From positions 461,540 through 525,539 of the forward strand of contig CAJNDS010001591.1 in NCBI GenBank assembly GCA_905221605.1: a stretch of DNA of 64,000 nt, written 5' to 3'. The translations under genes were made by a program, and so were the position numbers. Positions 37,317 to 45,920 of the stretch are shown here, piece by piece. The DNA comes from Symbiodinium natans (Eukaryota; Sar; Dinophyceae; Suessiales; Symbiodiniaceae). The notes under the pieces were generated by a model. It saw only the letters and a program-made list of their open reading frames with translations. It was not told where the DNA came from and did not search any database. Within the stretch, counting starts at the first letter, position 1. The number at the start of each line of letters is the position of its first letter.

Positions 37317-37524
37317 TTTAGGGTTTAGGGTTTAGTTTAGGGTTTAGGGTATAGGGCGAAACTGTCGTATCGCCCTGAAAAAGCTTCTGCAAACAGATTC
37401 CTAAATAAGACCCTCTTCAATCCAACAAGTAGCAAAGGACAAATCTTGACAACTTCCTCCCAAGGTCCCACCCAGGAAGGAGGAGGCCCTAGAGACGCAA
37501 GATCCAAGGGGGCTATATAAGGTG

Positions 37525-37557
<33 letters not shown>

Positions 37558-37631
37558 GTATGGGTTATATAGGGGAATAAGATTAAGGGTCCCTTCTAGG
37601 GGTTCCTCCTTTTACCCCTTAAGGCTAAAGA

Positions 37632-37747
37632 CGTCAGATCCAGGAGGCCTTGGGCCGGGCCGCGACGTGCGTGCAGCCTGACATCGCCGCGGCCACGAAA
37701 CCCATCCATTCCGCTCAGGTCTGGACCAAAAGCACTGTCTGGAAGTG
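37632..37747 (+). CDS. Strong plus exon
   Basis: The frame RQIQEALGRAATCVQPDIAA continues ATKPIHSAQVWTKSTVWK to TGA or AAG|TGACTG. Very high GC3. Confidence 0.65.
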
Positions 37748-37847
37748 ACTGGTCACACCACCCATCATAAACCCTAACCCTAAACCCTAAACCCTAAACC
37801 CTACACCCTAAACCCTGAACCCTAAACCCTAAACTGCCTAGATCACC

Positions 37848-37936
37848 TCCTGCTCAGAACCTTTCCCTGGTGGCTCTCAAGGCGCTGGGTGGCCCCGCGA
37901 TCTCCGCCGGTGAAGCCGCCGCAGGAAGCCTTAAGC
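37848..37936 (+). CDS. Strong plus exon, Ala/Gly-rich
   Basis: The frame PPAQNLSLVALKALGGPAIS continues AGEAAAGSLKRA. Very high GC3. Confidence 0.6.
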
Positions 37937-38106
37937 GTGCAGATTTCTGTCATAGGCCCCCTTTCCACATTTCCCAACAAGAATCCTAGAAGCCCAAAAA
38001 ACGCGAAAACTCCCCAAAACCCCCTAAAAATCCCCCAAAAGACTTGAACGGCCTAATCCCTAAACGCCCTAAACCCGAAACCCGAAACCCTAAACCCTAA
38101 CCCCTG

Positions 38107-38206
38107 GAACCTGGATGGTCCTCAGCCGCGCGCCAGCAAAGTCGGTGGGTGCAACGCCAGGCCCACAGGGCATGCGTCCAGCACGTCGGCCCTGAGGCAG
38201 TTTAAT
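38107..38206 (+). CDS. Plus exon-like island
   Basis: The frame NLDGPQPRASKVGGCNARPT continues GHASSTSALRQFN. Confidence 0.5.
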
Positions 38207-38355
38207 GTTTGGGGTTTAGGGTTTAGGATTTAGGGCGGTTCAGGGTTTAGGGCGATTTAGGGATGTTTGGGTCTAGGGATGTTTGGGGTTTGGGGTTTGG
38301 GGTTTAGGCTGCAGGATTTGAATTGTAGAGTTTAGGGAGGCCTGGGGCCTGCCAG

Positions 38356-38472
38356 GGCCCTAACTGTCAACAGCTCCTGAACTCTCGTCGTGGCGGCACA
38401 CTGAACTACAGAGACCAACAACCCCACATTTGCACACCAGGATCCAAGACTAGGATGACCCGTACAACCCTC
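38356..38472 (+). CDS. Plus exon-like island
   Basis: The frame GPNCQQLLNSRRGGTLNYRD continues QQPHICTPGSKTRMTRTTL to TGA. A minus frame of 71 codons is also open. Confidence 0.45.
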
Positions 38473-38582
38473 TGAAAGAATGAAACCCAATAAGAACAAT
38501 ACAACATCTGCCAAGTGTCGTCTCAAAAAACACTCCTTGGGGGACACTTAGAAAGCCCACCAAGAATACAGAATCAATAGGG

Positions 38583-38661
38583 CCTGCGACAGGCAACGGC
38601 AGTCGAGTTCGAATTTGAAGCCGGAGCCTGTCAGATGGTTCAAGAAATGAAAGACCCTTTA
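38583..38661 (+). CDS. Short plus exon
   Basis: The frame LRQATAVEFEFEAGACQMVQ continues EMKDPL to TAG. A minus frame (38450-38701) is also open. Confidence 0.45.
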
Positions 38662-38778
38662 TAGTGGAATATAGTAAGGATTTTTGTATTTTTCCAATCA
38701 CATTGGAAATTTACAACAAAAACATAATATCAATGACAATTATAATCTGGTGCAAGCGTACATTGGTGCACAAAGGGT

Positions 38779-38831
38779 GTACAAGCTGAAGCCGTACCAG
38801 CAACGCCACTTGTCATGGGTTCCCCCAAGGT
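38779..38831 (+). CDS. Short plus exon with GT donor
   Basis: The frame VQAEAVPATPLVMGSPK ends at CCCCAAG|GTTCCC. Confidence 0.45.
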
Positions 38832-39207
38832 TCCCCGCATAATCAAGGTCATTTAGGGAGAATTCAGCCTGAGTAAGGCAATTTAAGGGTGGAATCTAGG
38901 GGGCAGTACCCGCGCCAAACTCCTACGTCTGAGGGAGGCACCAAGCCACGCCTACTTTTGAGGGCAGCGCCAAAACTAGACAGAAAACGTCGTAAGGGGG
39001 CAGTATAGAAGGGGTAGTAGGGGAACCCATGAACTTGCCCTTTGGGGTCCAGCCATGTCACAGGGTCACAGGGCGTGCGCAGGGTTTAGGGTTTAGGGTT
39101 TAGGGCTTAGGGTTTAGGGTTCAGGGTTTAGGGTTTAGGGTTTAGGGCTTAGGGCTTAGGGTTTAGGGTTGAGGGTTTAGGGTTTAACCGTTGACGCAAC
39201 GAATACC

Positions 39208-39609
39208 ATGGCGTCCTCACATTCTCACACGTTCTGGACCCGTCACTGCAAAAACGCTCAAGAACTGCCTGGATACATGCTGGCGGGACTCCCTGTGGAT
39301 GTGGCTCGGGGCCGCAACCTCAGTGTGTTCCCAAACAGCTGGGTAAGAACTATACAATATTGTACGCGTGACAAGAAAGGTCACGTGCTAAGGGTCCGGC
39401 CCAGTGGGCGGCACCTAGAGCGAGTCATGTCCCGTGAATTTCTGTCAGAACTGCCACGGTTTGCATGCGCTGCCAAAGCAACAGGGATTGTTGAAGCCAC
39501 TTCACCGGTACCACATCAGCTAAGATGTGGCCATGTCTCATCGCAAGTCATGTTCATTCGGCTCTGGAGAAATGCTCACGCGAGCTTGAGTGCTTCCGGT
39601 GTCCCCTAA
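39208..39609 (+). CDS. Longest intact plus frame, 133 codons
   Basis: From ATGGCGTCCTCACATTCTC, the frame runs 133 codons to TAA at the array edge: MASSHSHTFWTRHCKNAQEL, then YMLAGLPVDVARGRNLSVFP, RPSGRHLERVMSREFLSELP and SQVMFIRLWRNAHASLSASG. Basic, with no membrane segment. It is preceded by a TTTAGGG array and followed by CCCTAAA. No family is recognised. It may be one long exon of a larger gene. Confidence 0.65.
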   Translation: MASSHSHTFWTRHCKNAQELPGYMLAGLPVDVARGRNLSVFPNSWVRTIQYCTRDKKGHVLRVRPSGRHLERVMSREFLSELPRFACAAKATGIVEATSPVPHQLRCGHVSSQVMFIRLWRNAHASLSASGVP

Positions 39610-39865
39610 ACCCTAAACCCTAAACCCTAAACCCGAAACCCGAAACCCGAAATCCGAAACCCGAAACCCTAAACCCAATCGCAACCCGTCATCTAGGGCC
39701 CGGTCGTGGAAGGCATGTCCTTCCCTTGTCCATCACAGACAAAGCCGGATTCCACCTCACAAGCACGGCCAGCTCTGGGCTTAGTTGGTTAGGGTTCAGG
39801 GTTTAGAGTGCTAAGCATTCAGGGTTTAGGGTTTGGGGTTTAGGGTTTAAGACGGTTTAGGGTTT

Positions 39866-40147
39866 CTGCGGCCTGCAAGCACATTTAATGCCTTGGCCCT
39901 TCGCTTGGACATGTCTAAGCTTCCCTGGACGTTCCGAACAGAAAGCAATGACTCCAGGAACATAACACCAAGCTTTGTACTCTGGAAAGCATTTTGCCCA
40001 TGCTTCGAGGCAAGCCCACCAACAAAGCATGCAACCCGCACTGACAAACATCTGGCCCTCAAAGCCCTACAAACGACCTGTAAAACCTTGTTAACAAACC
40101 CTGCAATGCGCCTTGCAAGAAGCATCGCATCCGTCCAGACCTGCTAG
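39866..40147 (+). CDS. Long plus exon, about 94 codons
   Basis: The frame LALRLDMSKLPWTFRTESND continues NITPSFVLWKAFCPCFEASP, then KHLALKALQTTCKTLLTNPA, to TAG. Most codons start with a purine. Minus frames are also open but read poorly. No arrays lie between here and 40587. Confidence 0.65.
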   Translation: MRPASTFNALALRLDMSKLPWTFRTESNDSRNITPSFVLWKAFCPCFEASPPTKHATRTDKHLALKALQTTCKTLLTNPAMRLARSIASVQTC

Positions 40148-40186
40148 GCCACCATCATCGCACTGCTCCTGTCAAAGACAGGACGT

Positions 40187-40518
40187 AAAGGTACTGCCCC
40201 TGGCCAGCGTCACTGAAAGCAAGAACGACAGGTCGACAGAGACAGGCTTCTAAAGAAGAGTGCATACTCCCCTGTGGCGCCTCACCCACGACCAAGCCAT
40301 CACCGCAAGCGAACTCACAGTCCCACTTCATAGACACGGCCTCGTGAACTCCACGACATTTCCTACCGGGCGATGTGCCTTGTCCCGATAACCCCCGATG
40401 CCTGGAACCCATAGCCTAAAAACTTGATCTTTCGGAATAAGAGTCTCTAATCCTGTCTACAAGCAGTTGTCCCCTTTCTGCTGCGATTTTGGCACGGGGC
40501 CCTTTTCGGAGGGCTGAG
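40187..40518 (+). CDS. Three plus segments in successive frames
   Basis: VLPLASVTESKNDRSTETGF ends TAA at 40254. TPLWRLTHDQAITASELTVP and onward runs 40256-40390. RVSNPVYKQLSPFCCDFGTG runs about 40435-40518. The three are in different frames with little room for ordinary introns, so this is either a coding region with very short introns or a frame-broken copy. Confidence 0.5.
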
Positions 40519-40586
40519 CTAACGGTATTTCAGTGCATTCAACCCATGACAGGCCCATGCAAGTTGCCTGGGCCCTTGCATGCAGG

Positions 40587-40755
40587 TTTAGGGTTTAGGG
40601 TTTAGGGTTTAGGGTTTAGGGTTGAGGGTTGAGGGTTGAGGGTTGAGGGTTTAGGGTTTAGGGGTTTAGGGGTTTAGGGGTTTAGGGGTTTAGGGGTTTA
40701 GGGGTTTAGGGGTTTAGGGGTTAAGGGGTTTAGGGTTGAGTGTTTAGGGCTTAGG
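40587..40755 (+). repeat. TTTAGGG then TTTAGGGG array
   Basis: Heptamers, then TTGAGGG block, then about nine 8-mers TTTAGGGG. Same order of variants as at 14760-15010. Confidence 0.95.
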
Positions 40756-40756
40756 A

Positions 40757-40925
40757 CCAGCATCACGCATGGGCAAAGCAGCGCTCAGCATCCCTTTTTC
40801 TCAGCAGGCTCACGCGGGGACCTCGGGCTTCGCCGGCGCGCGGGTCAGCTCGAGCTCGTGGGCGTAGACAATCGCAGGCCTCACACGAAAACAGAGCAGG
40901 AATCGAAGCCTAAAAGTGCCCCCTA
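40757..40925 (+). CDS. Strong plus exon, 55 codons
   Basis: The frame SITHGQSSAQHPFFSAGSRG continues RRRAGQLELVGVDNRRPHTK and TEQESKPKSA. Last clear plus exon before the strand switch near 41 kb. Confidence 0.65.
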
Positions 40926-41088
40926 AGCCCTGAGAGTCCCTCAACCCCCCAAAAGCCTGGGACCCTGAAACCCTAAGACCCTGAAACCAAAACCTAAAAT
41001 CTTAAACCCTAAAGACCCGAAACCCTAAACCTAAACCCTAAACCCTACACCCTAAACCCTAAACCCTAAACCCTAAACCCTAAACCTC

Positions 41089-41197
41089 CTCTGAGCCTCT
41101 GGCTTATCGAACGTGTCGAAGTACAGCGGACTCAAAGGGTCCAAGTAGGAAGCCGTGAGAACGTTCAGGCGCAACTTGTCCGGACTCAATCCTTGCA
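41089..41197 (-). CDS. Exon of 41-43 kb minus gene
   Basis: The minus frame LSPDKLRLNVLTASYLDPLS continues PLYFDTFDKPEAQRR. 26 of 37 codons end in G/C by hand count. The likely acceptor is GTGCAAG|GA. It is the most downstream exon seen of this gene. Confidence 0.7.
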
Positions 41198-41317
41198 CGT
41201 GTTAGGGTTTAGGGTTTAGGGCTTAGGGTCTAGGGTTTAGGGTTTAGGGTTTAGGGTTTAGGGTTTAGGATTTAGGGTTTAGGGTTTAGGGTTTAGGGTT
41301 TAAGGTACAGAACTGGC

Positions 41318-41390
41318 GAAGCTACGATGCACCAGAGCCCACCCGCCAAAGAAACAAGTATTACAAACCTTGCCTGGTCCGCACCCTAAA
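41318..41390 (-). CDS. Membrane-like exon of minus gene
   Basis: The acceptor TTTAG|GGTGCGG, formed by the array, opens GADQARFVILVSLAGGLWCI and VASPVLY in phase 0, matching the phase-0 donor of the upstream exon (CGCCAG|GTCCTA). An opposite plus frame is also open. Confidence 0.5.
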
Positions 41391-41486
41391 CCCTACGACC
41401 TAAACCCTAAACCCTGAACCCTAAACCCTAAACCCTAAACCCTAAACCCCAAGCCCTAAGCCCTAAACCCAACAGTACTAAATTAG

Positions 41487-41571
41487 GACCTGGCGTCGCT
41501 GGAAGGTCCTGAAGTGCTGGTAGTTGCCTGAGGCCAAGTCCGCTAGCTGAGCAGCTTCTGCCAGTAGCACC
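41487..41571 (-). CDS. Exon following the telomere-repeat intron
   Basis: The minus frame VLLAEAAQLADLASGNYQHF continues RTFQRRQ and exits at CGCCAG|GTCCTA. It starts directly after TTTAG| at the array edge (41572). High GC3. Confidence 0.7.
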
Positions 41572-41731
41572 CTAAACCCTAAACCCTAAACCCTAAACTC
41601 TAAACCCTAAACCCTGAACCCCTAACCCCTAACCCCTAACCCCTAACCCCTAACCCCTAACCCCTAACCCCTAAACCCTAAACCCTAAACCCTAAACCCT
41701 AAACCCTAAACCCTAAACCCTAAACCTAAGC
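41572..41731 (-). repeat. 160-bp intron made wholly of TTTAGGG variants
   Basis: On the minus strand the upstream exon ends GAGCGCTGC, then GCTTAGGTTTAGGG (GC donor). Heptamers and a TTAGGGG block follow to GGGTTTAG|GGTGCTACTGG. Removing exactly this interval joins GC+G (Ala) and keeps a natural frame on both sides (KEGSAA then VLLAEAA). No unique intron sequence exists. Confidence 0.75.
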
Positions 41732-41876
41732 GCAGCGCTCCCTTCTTTCAGTGCAGCGCTGACGTACCGCTTTTCAAGGCAGGGCGCAGTTGTATCCTTG
41801 AGCCACTCGACTGGAGAAAGTGACCTGTCCTTAGAACCAGGGTTGCCAGGACTGAGCAGGATCGACTTCAACATGA
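41732..41876 (-). CDS. Exon before the telomere-repeat intron
   Basis: The minus frame MLKSILLSPGNPGSKDRSLS continues PVEWLKDTTAPCLEKRYVSA and ALKEGSA, about 48 codons. Clear folded-protein composition. The start may be the ATG at 41876 or an acceptor at GTTGAAG|TCG. No family is recognised. Confidence 0.75.
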
Positions 41877-41947
41877 TTTAGGGTTTAGGGTTTAGGGTTT
41901 AGGGTTTAGGGTTTAGGGTTTAGGGTTTAGGGTTTAGGGTTTAGGGC

Positions 41948-42016
41948 TGCTGAACATGCTGCAAGTCATTCTAGAAACCCATGCCTCTGGGCTCAAGACC
42001 TTCTTCAAGCAACCCT
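41948..42016 (-). CDS. Exon of 41-43 kb minus gene
   Basis: The acceptor GTATTAG|GGT opens GCLKKVLSPEAW in phase 0, matching the upstream phase-0 donor. A GTTTCTAG after TGG is a possible donor. A plus frame (LLNMLQVILETHASGLKTFF) is also open; hand-counted purine-first codons favour minus (15 of 22 against 11 of 22). Confidence 0.5.
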
Positions 42017-42098
42017 AATACCCCCTAAACCCTGAACCCTAAACCCTAAACCCTAAACACTAAACCGTAAACCCTAAACCCTAAACCCTACACCGTAA

Positions 42099-42177
42099 AG
42101 ATGAAGCAGAGGCTGCCGCTGCGGTATTCGCTGGACAGGAAGAGGTCCGGATCCTTCGGCGCACTCTTCCGCAGTCC
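42099..42177 (-). CDS. Strong exon of minus gene
   Basis: The minus frame SAPKDPDLFLSSEYRSGSLC continues FIFT and exits at TTTACG|GTGTAGGG, where the donor GT abuts an array. 23 of 27 codons end in G/C by hand count. Confidence 0.7.
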
Positions 42178-42230
42178 GGTTTAGGGGTTTAGGGTTTAGG
42201 GTTCAGGGTTTAGGGTTTAGGGTTTAGGGT

Positions 42231-42351
42231 AAGTTGCAAGGGTGACTCGCCTCTCGTGGTAGCTGTGATCCTGGCCCTGAGAATGCAGTTGCATGCTGGT
42301 CCTCTGATGGCTGTTCAGAGTCGCGGGCATTGACGAAGAGCCTCTTCGCAC
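42231..42351 (-). CDS. Strong exon of minus gene
   Basis: The minus frame GSSSMPATLNSHQRTSMQLH continues SQGQDHSYHERRVTLAT. Polar, probably a linker. Arrays flank both sides. Confidence 0.6.
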
Positions 42352-42354
42352 AGG

Positions 42355-42432
42355 GTTTAGGGTTTAGGGTTTAGGGTTTAGGGTTTAGGGTTTAGGGTTT
42401 AGGGTTTAGGGTTTAGGGTTTAGGGTTTAGGG
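42355..42432 (+). repeat. TTTAGGG array
   Basis: Eleven perfect units; antisense to the surrounding minus gene. Confidence 0.95.
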
Positions 42433-42439
42433 CAGTCAC

Positions 42440-42538
42440 TACTCCACTTGGCTCATGTGCCCTGGAATCAGCTGAAGATGAAAAAGAAGCTGAGACATGT
42501 GAGGCAAGAAGAACCTCCACAGGTTGAACCTTGAAGCC
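42440..42538 (-). CDS. Possible exon, strand uncertain
   Basis: The minus frame after TTCAAG| gives VQPVEVLLASHVSASFSSSA. The plus frame (AHVPWNQLKMKKKLRHVRQE) is equally open. Confidence 0.35.
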
Positions 42539-42790
42539 CTCTTCCTACACCCTACACCCTGCACCCTAAACCCCAAATACAGTCCTATATCCAAAAGGGG
42601 AGGAATTATTCAAGGTCCCAGGGGCCCAGTCAGAAACGGAGTGACCGGTTTAGAGACAAGCGGGTAGGGTTTAGGGTTTAAGGTTTATGGTTTGGGGTTT
42701 CGGGTTTAGGATTTCAGGTTTCAGGTTTAGGGTTTAGGGTTCAGGGTTCAGGGTTTAGGGTTTAGGGGTTTAGGGTTTAGGGTTTAGGGT

Positions 42791-42885
42791 GAGCACTGCA
42801 ACCCGGAGGCTCAACTCGCTCGGCGTTCTTCGTGGCGAGGAGCCTGAAATCTGAGTGTGCCAAAGCCCTTCCATTCTTGGTTTAG
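42791..42885 (-). CDS. Possible first exon of minus gene
   Basis: The minus strand ATGGAAGGGCTTTGGC gives MEGLWHTQISGSSPRRTPSE, then LSLRVA, exiting at GTTGCA|GTGCTC. The plus frame is shorter. Confidence 0.4.
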
Positions 42886-42887
42886 TT

Positions 42888-43010
42888 TAGGGTTTAGGGT
42901 TTAGGGTTTAGGGTTTAGGGTTTAGGGTTTAGGGTTTAGGGTTTAGGGTTTAGGGTTTAGGGTTTAGGGTTTAGGGTTCAGGGTTCAGGGTTCAGGGTTT
43001 AGGGTTGAGG
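42888..43010 (+). repeat. TTTAGGG array
   Basis: About 17 units, near-perfect, with a TTCAGGG block at the right edge. Confidence 0.95.
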
Positions 43011-43263
43011 GAGGCTTCTAGGTTTACAGGTCTGAAAGCATGTGCTCTTGTCCAAAAATAGGGGAACCCCCTATGACCCCGTGAAGTCTTGAAATCCTGA
43101 TTATAAGGACCCCGGGGAACCCCCGCTGGTCCGAGCCTGATTGTGACGCGATTTGGATCGGTCTCTGGATTGTAGTCCACACCTCACAGGAAGAAACCCT
43201 AAACCCTAAAACCCTAAAACCCTCAAACACTAAACCCTAAACCCTAAACCCTTAACCCTAAAC

Positions 43264-43362
43264 CCTTGGTCTGGCGAGCATCGGGTTCAACTTGCGGCCG
43301 AGGATCTGGTGACTCGGCCTTTTCCTGCGGGTGTCATAAGGCTTCTCTGGGGTGGGCTTGGG
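43264..43362 (-). CDS. Strong basic exon, minus
   Basis: The minus frame KPTPEKPYDTRRKRPSHQIL continues GRKLNPMLARP, ending at CCAAG|GGTTTAGG. Purine-first, high GC3. Confidence 0.6.
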
Positions 43363-43461
43363 GGCCCTATAGAAACCCTAAACCCTAAACCCTAAACGAC
43401 TATATTATATAGGGGGTTGAGGGCAGTAAGTATTCACAAACATGATGTTCAAACCTACCCT

Positions 43462-43534
43462 TGTTCTCGGCTCTTGCAGCTACAAGCCAGCTGTGTGCCG
43501 ACCCCATGAGCGGTGGCACCCAAAGCCAGTCCAG
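43462..43534 (+). CDS. Plus exon-like island
   Basis: The frame ALAATSQLCADPMSGGTQSQ continues SSFSR to TGA. First plus candidate after the strand change near 43.4 kb. Confidence 0.45.
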
Positions 43535-43619
43535 CTTCTCACGATGAGGAGCCAAGCCGATTGCTAAAGCGTTTAAAATGAATCCGAAGTGGTAATATGG
43601 GGGGGGGTGCAACAATGAT

Positions 43620-43800
43620 TAAAGAAGGGCTTTGGGGGCTATAATAATAATGTAGGGAGCATAAGGGACTACTACTAATTAGAACAGGGCTTTGGGGGGC
43701 TATCAGAGTATAAAGTAGGGACCACAAGGGAAGAGTATGATTGGAACAGGGTTCTGGTGGGCTATAATAAATTATAGACATATGGGGATCAGAAGGGATC
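43620..43800 (+). repeat. Three 60-bp degenerate tandem units
   Basis: GGGCTTTGGGGGGCTAT-type motif followed by AT-rich sequence and AGGGANCANAAGGGA, three times. No gene. Confidence 0.7.
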
Positions 43801-43929
43801 GCTAGTAGCAATTTTCCATGATAGTAAGATAAAGGGACCAAAAACGACTTCTACCAGTAATTCTTCCGAGCCCCCTTAGAGTATAAACCCTAAACCCTAA
43901 ACCCTAAACCCTAAACCCTCTCCCACCTC

Positions 43930-44096
43930 CCAAGTGCGCGGCCACGGTGGAGCCTAAGGTCACAAGTGCAAGGACTCGGGCGACATGGGGGGGCATGGTT
44001 TCAGCAAGGCGTGCCATGAAATGGCGGAGGCCGCCCTACATGTTCCCCGCGCCAGGGAAGCTTAGAGAAATGGATGCGCCCCTTGCCTTCCTCTAA
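43930..44096 (+). CDS. Strong plus exon, 55 codons
   Basis: The frame KCAATVEPKVTSARTRATWG continues MVSARRAMKWRRPPYMFPAP and GKLREMDAPLAFL to TAA. Basic. No family is recognised. Confidence 0.6.
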
Positions 44097-44151
44097 GTGA
44101 GACGTGTTCTGAGACCGTTTCTAGCACGTTCTTGTGGGACTTCTGACTACA

Positions 44152-44226
44152 GAAACTATTAGCCCATAGCCGGAGCTGGTTCAGCGGAAGCCTGGAGAAC
44201 AGGACAACGTGGCAAGGGCTGATCAT
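44152..44226 (+). CDS. Plus exon with canonical sites
   Basis: The acceptor TTCTGACTACAG| and donor ATCATG|GTAGCA bound KLLAHSRSWFSGSLENRTTW and QGLIM, exactly 25 codons in phase 0. Confidence 0.65.
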
Positions 44227-44349
44227 GGTAGCAGAGAGCATTGTCAGGCAACGTTAGCCAGATGGGAGTTTCCGAAAATAGCCCTTTTGGCGTGTTTTTA
44301 CTAAGGTATAAAGCCCTAAACCCTGAACCCTATACCCCTATTCTGGAAC

Positions 44350-44480
44350 ACCACCCAAATCAGCCAAAAGCGGCCAGCAAAGCTGCCGAGCTGCGCAGGT
44401 TGAAAGGCAAGTCTTCAACAACGACGCCTGCAAAGCGAGAGTCAAACGCCGACAGCTCCTTGCATTTCATTCCTAATTTT
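44350..44480 (+). CDS. Lys/Ser-rich plus exon
   Basis: The frame NQPKAASKAAELRRLKGKSS continues TTTPAKRESNADSSLHFIPN. Confidence 0.55.
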
Positions 44481-44518
44481 AACCCCCCCCACCCCCTCCC
44501 AGTATAGTTATAGAGTAT

Positions 44519-44737
44519 ATGGGAGGGTATTTAGCTGAACGTGGGTCTCAGCTCAGGAGTTCAACGCTTGACGAGAAACCGTCTTGCTTCTTGACGAAGC
44601 TCATGTTATACCTGAGACGAACTGGCACTTCCAGAAAAGACGATCAGGTGCTTGATGGCAAAAGCGGCAGCAGTGCAGTCGAAGGCGCTGATGTGAGCTG
44701 GTATCTTAGCATTGCCGACGGGATGCTCAAGCGGTGA
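44519..44737 (+). CDS. Plus exon with GTGACT donor
   Basis: The frame TLDEKPSCFLTKLMLYLRRT continues SRKDDQVLDGKSGSSAVEGA and DVSWYLSIADGMLK, exiting at CAAGCG|GTGACT or a stop two codons on. Balanced. Confidence 0.6.
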   Translation: MGGYLAERGSQLRSSTLDEKPSCFLTKLMLYLRRTGTSRKDDQVLDGKSGSSAVEGADVSWYLSIADGMLKR

Positions 44738-44923
44738 CTTGCCCACATCAGCGAAGTCAATTATAGAGCACTTCCTCAGCTACTAGGAATCATGACGCGG
44801 GCCCGTGGCTGGGCAATTTGCCCCTCCTCTCTTGTTGGGTTTAGGGTTGAGGGTTTAGGGTTTAGGTTTCTTGGGGCACTTAGGGTATCCAGGTTACTTG
44901 GGGGTGAGGGCCTGGGACGAAAG

Positions 44924-45110
44924 CTAGTTAAGGTACCCCCACGGAAGAGCTTCCGTCAACATGGCATCAACTACGCAGAAGGACAAGTACACGCAAAGGC
45001 AGCAGGTCGTGTCACCTTTTTTCTGGCGCAGGTGCCAATATTGACGTGGCATTCCTTGTGGCAATGTGTTGGTGTGTTGCTTTGCTCTGCGGTGTTTTAG
45101 CATCTTCCGG
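44924..45110 (+). CDS. Plus exon-like region
   Basis: The frame KVPPRKSFRQHGINYAEGQV continues HAKAAGRVTFFLAQVPILTW and ends SAVF plus TAG just before the tandem duplication. Confidence 0.5.
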
Positions 45111-45411
45111 AGGGCTCTTTTTGAAACGCATGACGCCACAACAGATGTTGCACTTACCAGGGGAACCTGTCCAATCCAGCTCTGAGGGACGCCTGACTCA
45201 AGTCAACATCAAGGCTTCTGAGTCTTTTCTTAGGGGGCTTTTCTGTTAGCATCTTCCGGAGGGCTCTTTTTTGAAGCGCATGACACCACAACAGATGTTG
45301 CACTCGCCAGGCGAAGTCTGAAGTCTGTCCAATCCAGCTTTGAGGGACGCCAGACTCAAATCAACATCAAGGTTTCTGAGTCTTTTCTTGGGGGACTTGG
45401 GGGGCTTTTCT
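45098..45411 (+). repeat. Tandem duplication, about 149-bp unit
   Basis: TAGCATCTTCCGGAGGGCTC begins at about 45098 and again at 45247. Both units contain CACAACAGATGTTGCAC and GAGTCTTTTCTT, with small indels. Frames differ between copies. Confidence 0.85.
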
Positions 45412-45588
45412 CGGGCCTGGGATCCACAGAAAACGGCGTTCATTTGCACTCAATATACGAAAGACATGAACGCCAGCCCGTTTCCCCAAAACCTGTGTTC
45501 GCCACCCGGAAACCGACCGGGTTTGCTGCGTTTCGTGGCGGAGCCTCCGGGGGCCCTGTATACCCTTCAGGTTGTAAGCTTCGCTTAG
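45408..45588 (+). CDS. Strong plus exon, about 58 codons
   Basis: The frame KTAFICTQYTKDMNASPFPQ continues NLCSPPGNRPGLLRFVAEPP and GALYTLQVVSFA to TAG. Clear folded-protein composition. Confidence 0.65.
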
Positions 45589-45920
45589 GTAAGATACTCC
45601 GCTAGCTCCTCAGGGGCTAGCTTTCGTGACTTAGCGGTCTCTGAGTGCCGCCAAGAAGTCTTGAAGCCCGGCACATCGTCCTGGCCATCTTGATAGGGGC
45701 ATGCAAGGACATCTAAAGAGAGGACACACTCAGCCGATGTCACGTGCATCGAGAAGGCTTGCCGTAGGCTGTGCCCGCGCCTGTCTCATGACCTGCGCTC
45801 GTGGCAAAGTAGGGAACTCGAAGCCTGAAGCAACTGGGAGGCAGTACTCACGAAGGCCGCGCTGGGGCCTTTCTGAAACGGAGAGCTCCTCTTTGCAACC
45901 CAGGATACCCGCAAAGTTCG

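Noticed and set aside
38864-39061. 65-codon minus frame
   Set aside because: It covers sequence resembling foldback-element DNA (GGGGGCAGTA repeated) in a plus-strand region; weak codon character.
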